Assembly (NCBI GenBank): GCA_938075305.1
Contig: CALJGV010000014.1
Coordinates: 153,484 to 217,483 of the forward strand
Source: an uncultured bacterium
GTDB lineage: Bacteria; Planctomycetota; UBA1135; GCA-002686595
Reading direction: 5' to 3'
DNA length: 64,000 nt
The stretch's first letter is position 1; each line of letters starts with the position of its first letter. A model generated the notes under the pieces. The model worked only from the letters and a program-made list of their open reading frames with translations. It was not told where the DNA came from and ran no database searches. Shown here piece by piece: positions 60,506 through 64,000 of the stretch. The translations under genes were made by a program, and so were the position numbers.

Positions 60506-60637
60506 GTGGTTCGGGCGGATCCGCTGCGGACCTGGATCGAGCGGGACGCCCGCGACTTCCTCACGTGGTTCCGGGACGCGATCTTCGGGAGCCCGGTCTC
60601 GAACTTCACGGACGGCTTCGAGATCACGTTCCAGTGA
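60506..60637 (+). pseudogene. Remnant of the shared C-terminal domain of a secreted protein
   Basis: A 43-codon stretch ends at a TGA with FLTWFRDAIFGSPVSNFTDG then FEITFQ. This is the last ~25 residues of the domain found on four secreted proteins in this window: compare FQAWYRDSIGGQATSNFTDG then LTINFQ in the protein at 53.3 kb. Upstream of it no further domain sequence, signal peptide or long frame can be found in any forward frame; an in-frame stop occurs at 60491-60493, inside the divergent zinc-ribbon gene's promoter region. The simplest reading is the eroded 3' end of a deleted gene. Confidence 0.7.
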
Positions 60638-60843
60638 TCCAAAGCGAGGGGCCCTGACGATGGAGCCGTCAACGCCGGGACCTCGGGGCGCAGCGCGCGC
60701 CCGGGGGCTCGACTCCGTTCATCAGGTCAGGACCTCGCCGCCCCGAGCCGGCGTCGACGCGCGAGCCCAAAGCGAGCCAGAGGGGAGCCAGATCGGGCGG
60801 GCGGCGCCCTTGCGCCCGGGTTGAAGAAGGACGGTCCGGTAGG

Positions 60844-63300
60844 ATGGTGACCATGCGCTTCCCCAGCTTCGGTCTGCTCCTGCTCCTCGCCGCCCCCGCC
60901 CTCGCCCAGGGCCCCTCGGCCGGTCGCATCCTCTGGCTGACGGGGGAGTCCGGGGCGGAGCTGCGCCTGGGGGACCAGGTGGAAGCCTGGCGCGACTCGA
61001 GTCCCGCGGGCCTCGACCTCGTGCAGGGCGACGGCTCGCGCATGCCGGCCTACGAGGCCCACGGCCCTGGCGGCCACCCCACCCTGGTCTTCGACGGTAA
61101 CGACTCCCTGGCGCGCCCCGACGGCATGGTGACCGGCAGCTACTCCAAGGTCATGGTCTGCGCCGTCGACGACTTCTCGGCCACCAACAACGTTCTCTCA
61201 GGGGGCTCCCAGCACGCGGTCTACTTCGAGAGCTCCGACCTCGCCCGGATGTACCACTCGGGCATCTTCGTCACGAGCGGACAGCCGGTGGGTCTCGGTG
61301 AGCTGGTGGTGCTCGTGGCCACCTACGATGCCCAGACCCAGGTGGGCACCCTCTATCAGGACGGCGTTCAGGTGGGGACCGGGAGCGCGCCGCCGCACAC
61401 GGACACCGGCATCGAGGTGGGGTCGTTCGGGGGCGGGTTCGGCTTCGTGGGGCGGATCTCCGAGGCGATGATCTACGACCGCGTCCTGAGCGCTGTGGAG
61501 CGGTCCGCGGTGGAGGGCTACCTCTTCGCCAAGTACCTCTCGAGCGCGCCTCCCGAGGTGACCCTCGACCTGGCGCCGCGCAGCGGCCAGGTCCTCCAGC
61601 GCGACGGGCAGGGGCGGGCCAGCGTGGGCATCCAGGGGCGGGTGCAGAGCCCCGGCTTCGACCGGGTGGAGGTGGAGGTCCTGCGAGACGGCCAGCCCTT
61701 CGTCACCGTGGGCCAGCCGCTGACCTACGGCGGCGGGGAGGCTCCGTTCTCCCTCGCGCCCCAGATCGACGCCGGCTTCCACGACTACCGGCTCACCGTG
61801 CGGCTCGTGGCTGGAACGACCGTGACCCCGGTCGCGGTCCGTCGGCGGATCGCCTGTGGCGACACGCTCCTGATCCAGGGCCAGTCCAACGCGGTGGCCT
61901 GGGACTTCTGGAACGAGGGCCTCGCGAACCTCGCCCAGAGCCCCTGGATCCGGACCTTCGGGACGACCCTGGACAACCCCGCCGTCGCCCTCGACCAGGG
62001 CTGGGACATGGCGGACGCGGAGATGCGCTACGGCCACGCGGGCATCGGCCAGTGGGGCCACGTGTTGGCACAGCGGGTGATGGCTTTCGAGGGGGTCCCG
62101 GTGGCGATCATCAATGGGGCTCTGGGCGGCACGAACAGCACCCAGCACCAGCGGGACGCCGCGGACCCGGAGAACCTGAACACGATCTACGGCCGCTTCC
62201 TGTGGCGCACGAGGCTCGCGGGGATCGCGTCCACCGCGCGGGCCCTGCTCTGGTACCAGGGCGAGAGCGACAACGGGGACGAGGCGCTCCACGCCCAGAA
62301 CTTCGACCTCCTGTACAACGATTGGCACGGAGACTTCCCCGCCCTCGAGCAGCTCTACGTGTTCCAGGTGCGCACCGGGTGCGGGGTCAGCGGACGCGGG
62401 GTGCGAGAGGTCCAGCGCCAGCTCCCTGAGGTCTACGCGGACCTTCAGGTCATGTCCACGACGGCGGCGCCCACCCACGACGGATGCCACTATCGGAATG
62501 CGGGATACCATGAGCTGGGCGAGCGCATCTCGCGACTGGTGCTGCGGGACCTCTACGGCTCCACCGACACCAGCAACGTCAACGCCCCGAACATCCAGAG
62601 CGCGGCGTGGGTCGACTCGACCCGTGACCGGATCCTGCTGACCTTCGAGGAGGAGGACGACGCCATGGTCTGGGAGCCTGGCGCCCAGGTCCACTTCCAG
62701 CTCAGCAACGGCCAGCTCGTGGCCGGCGGGTCAGCGGTTGGCAACGCGGTGGTGCTGGACCTCCCCGGACCGGGGAGCGCCACGCGGATCTCCTACCTCG
62801 GCCACGCCCTGGACGGCCCCTGGATCACCAACAGCCGCGGGGTCGGGGCCCTGACCTTCTTCGACGTGCCGATCGACGACTGCCCGGAGCCGCCGCCGTC
62901 GAGCTACTGCGTGGGGGCTCCGAACTCCGTGGGGGCCGGTGCGCGCATCGGGGCGGGTGGGACCTCCTCGATCCTCAACAACGACTTCATCCTGCAAGTG
63001 TTCTTCCTGCCGCCGAACCAGGCCGGCTTCTTCTTCTACGGGATCGCGCCTGGCCAGGTGCCGCTCGGGGACGGCTTCCTCTGCATCGGTCAGAGCGGCG
63101 GCATCCAGCGGCTCCCGGTGGCCCCGGCCAACTTCCTCGGGAGCGCCTTCTTCGCCCTCGACTTCGGCGCGCCGCCCCTGAACGCAGGGGCCGGTCAGGT
63201 CGTGGCCGGCACCCATTACTACTTCCAGTACTGCTACCGGGACCAGGGCGCCGCGGGCTTCAACTTCAGTGACGGCCTGGACGTGAGCTTCTGCCCCTGA
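60844..63300 (+). CDS. Secreted LamG-like + SGNH esterase (sialate O-acetylesterase type) protein with C-terminal sorting-like domain
   Basis: An 818-residue exported protein, signal ~1-22 (APALAQG). Residues ~23-235 look like a LamG/concanavalin-type sandwich (HPTLVFDGNDSLARPDG, FGFVGRISEAMIYDRVLSAV). Residues ~335-560 are an SGNH/sialate-O-acetylesterase-like domain: LLIQGQSNAVAW with nucleophile Ser348, AIINGALGGTNS, ALLWYQGESDN, and the DxxH motif with Asp546/His549 (HDGCHYRNAGYHELG). It likely deacetylates a polysaccharide. Residues 687-818 are the shared domain (SYCVGAPNSVGAGARI, AGFFFYGIAPGQV, GFLCIGQSGG, FQYCYRDQGAAGFNFSDGLD then VSFCP). The ATG is at 60844, or at 60853 (fourth codon). 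Confidence 0.88.
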   Translation: MVTMRFPSFGLLLLLAAPALAQGPSAGRILWLTGESGAELRLGDQVEAWRDSSPAGLDLVQGDGSRMPAYEAHGPGGHPTLVFDGNDSLARPDGMVTGSYSKVMVCAVDDFSATNNVLSGGSQHAVYFESSDLARMYHSGIFVTSGQPVGLGELVVLVATYDAQTQVGTLYQDGVQVGTGSAPPHTDTGIEVGSFGGGFGFVGRISEAMIYDRVLSAVERSAVEGYLFAKYLSSAPPEVTLDLAPRSGQVLQRDGQGRASVGIQGRVQSPGFDRVEVEVLRDGQPFVTVGQPLTYGGGEAPFSLAPQIDAGFHDYRLTVRLVAGTTVTPVAVRRRIACGDTLLIQGQSNAVAWDFWNEGLANLAQSPWIRTFGTTLDNPAVALDQGWDMADAEMRYGHAGIGQWGHVLAQRVMAFEGVPVAIINGALGGTNSTQHQRDAADPENLNTIYGRFLWRTRLAGIASTARALLWYQGESDNGDEALHAQNFDLLYNDWHGDFPALEQLYVFQVRTGCGVSGRGVREVQRQLPEVYADLQVMSTTAAPTHDGCHYRNAGYHELGERISRLVLRDLYGSTDTSNVNAPNIQSAAWVDSTRDRILLTFEEEDDAMVWEPGAQVHFQLSNGQLVAGGSAVGNAVVLDLPGPGSATRISYLGHALDGPWITNSRGVGALTFFDVPIDDCPEPPPSSYCVGAPNSVGAGARIGAGGTSSILNNDFILQVFFLPPNQAGFFFYGIAPGQVPLGDGFLCIGQSGGIQRLPVAPANFLGSAFFALDFGAPPLNAGAGQVVAGTHYYFQYCYRDQGAAGFNFSDGLDVSFCP

Positions 63301-63359
63301 GGGCCGCCGATGGCTGTTGCCGCCCGCGACCTCGAGCCCGTGCTGCGGCCGCCTGACTC

Positions 63360-64000
63360 CTAGCGCGCGGAGATGCAGTAGAGCGCCTGGGAACCCCTGA
63401 GGAAGAGTTCGTCCCCGACGATGGCGGCGGAGGCGCTGAAGGTGTCGTCGAGGATGTTGTGGGCCAGGATCTCCGGGTTCGCCGGGTCGGCGCGGAGCAC
63501 GGCGGTGACGCCGCTGCGGTCGGTGATGTACACGTGGCCGCCGGCCGCCACCGGGGACGCGTAGATGTCGTTCATCCCCGGGAGCCGCATGGCCCGGTTG
63601 GGCTCGAGGCCGGTCGCCGCCTCGACCCGGGTGAGGAAGCCCTGGTAGTGATTGAGGAAGTAGAGCCACCCGTCGAGCAGCAGCGGCGAGGGGACGTAGG
63701 GCGTCCCGCGCTGGCGGCGCCAGGCGATGCGGTCGGTGGTGGTGATGTCGCCCTTGGCGCCCTCGAGCCGGATGCCGAGCATGCGCTTGCGCACGTAGCT
63801 GCTGCCGGCGAAGACCATGCCGTCGGCGGCGACGGGGGAGGCGACCACGTTGTTCGAGAGCCCGGCGCACTCCCAGATGACCGAGCCATCCTCGAGGTCG
63901 TAGGCGCAGACCCGGCGGGTGCCGCTCACGATGACCTGCTGGCGCCCGTCGTGCTCCACGACGATGGGCGTCGCCCATGACGTGACCTCGTCCCGCTCCT
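63360..64000 (-). CDS. PQQ-like beta-propeller protein (5' truncated by window end)
   Basis: The C-terminal ~212 residues of a protein whose frame stays open to the window edge. Repeated blades have the form DGxxxxGSSxxxRKxLGIxLEGAKG, with W-A-T-P-I-V-V, SGTRRVCAYDLEDGSVIWEC, VVASPVAADGMVFAGSS, ASPVAAGGHVYITDRSGV and a final ELFLRGSQALYCISAR. This is typical of the PQQ-like propeller (outer membrane assembly BamB or secreted quinoprotein-like) proteins that are abundant in Planctomycetota. The 5' part is outside the window. It is convergent with the esterase-like gene (59 nt between stops). Confidence 0.85.
   Translation of the reverse strand, partial: ERDEVTSWATPIVVEHDGRQQVIVSGTRRVCAYDLEDGSVIWECAGLSNNVVASPVAADGMVFAGSSYVRKRMLGIRLEGAKGDITTTDRIAWRRQRGTPYVPSPLLLDGWLYFLNHYQGFLTRVEAATGLEPNRAMRLPGMNDIYASPVAAGGHVYITDRSGVTAVLRADPANPEILAHNILDDTFSASAAIVGDELFLRGSQALYCISAR

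Noticed and set aside
1..64000. CRISPR arrays, IS elements, phage genes, biosynthetic gene clusters
   Set aside because: No direct-repeat arrays, transposase/integrase motifs, structural phage genes or PKS/NRPS domains are visible on either strand.

Overview
The window is about 70% GC, densely coded on both strands and ordinary chromosomal in character: I see no tRNA, rRNA, CRISPR array, IS element, phage or plasmid genes. Several features point to a member of the Planctomycetota (PVC group), probably one of the marine lineages outside the well-studied Pirellulales and Planctomycetales. These are a very large secreted dehydrogenase/HEAT/CxxCH cytochrome protein, Tat-exported Gfo/Idh/MocA oxidoreductases, sulfatase-fold lipoproteins, a PQQ-type beta-propeller protein, and a recurrent ~135-residue C-terminal domain (Y-C...N-S-x-G ... 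F-Q-x-W-[YF]-R-D ... N-F-[ST]-D-G) on several secreted proteins. The lineage is inferred from gene families, not from a marker gene.

Layout. 1-5 kb: end of a membrane transporter-like gene, an EIIA(Ntr/Fru)-type protein, a TsaC/Sua5-LMW phosphatase fusion, an NtrB/NtrC-like two-component pair and a small membrane-anchored protein. 5-8 kb: a translationally coupled glycan operon (FkbM methyltransferase, Wzx-like flippase, HAD phosphatase). 8-17 kb: a coiled-coil protein, a MamK-like actin coupled to a DUF3810 metalloprotein, the giant CxxCH protein, PseG, and a degenerate GGDEF protein that shares its C-terminal module with the coiled-coil protein. 17-26 kb: a secreted PQQ-type sugar dehydrogenase, a sulfatase-fold lipoprotein, a eukaryote-like protein arginine methyltransferase, and two membrane-anchored HTH proteins flanking a secreted beta-rich protein. 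26-32 kb: EamA transporter and a divergent cluster (FGE-like + Gfo/Idh versus ApbE + Gfo/Idh). 32-35 kb: AI-2E-family transporter, MutT-like Nudix, MoeA and Mog (molybdenum cofactor). 35-38 kb: BatD-like, rhomboid-TPR and DUF454 operon. 38-45 kb: a thioredoxin-like/TPR secreted protein and a tandem set of exported amidohydrolases. 45-52 kb: a secreted protein ending in a GspG-like domain, aconitase B and a second sulfatase-fold lipoprotein. 53-58 kb: a secreted carbohydrate-binding-type protein, a SulP transporter with a universal stress protein, and a rhombotarget lipoprotein/rhombosortase pair. 58-64 kb: threonine synthase, a zinc-ribbon membrane protein, a remnant of the C-terminal domain, a LamG/SGNH esterase-like protein and a partial PQQ-like propeller.

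The strongest leads are four. First, the shared C-terminal domain on four secreted proteins plus an eroded fifth copy, which may be a sorting or anchoring module. Second, the rhombosortase/rhombotarget pair. Third, the MamK-like actin beside a coiled-coil protein whose C-terminal module recurs on a catalytically dead GGDEF protein. Fourth, a bacterial PRMT with an intact double-E loop and THW motif. All family assignments come from reading motifs; no database search was run.
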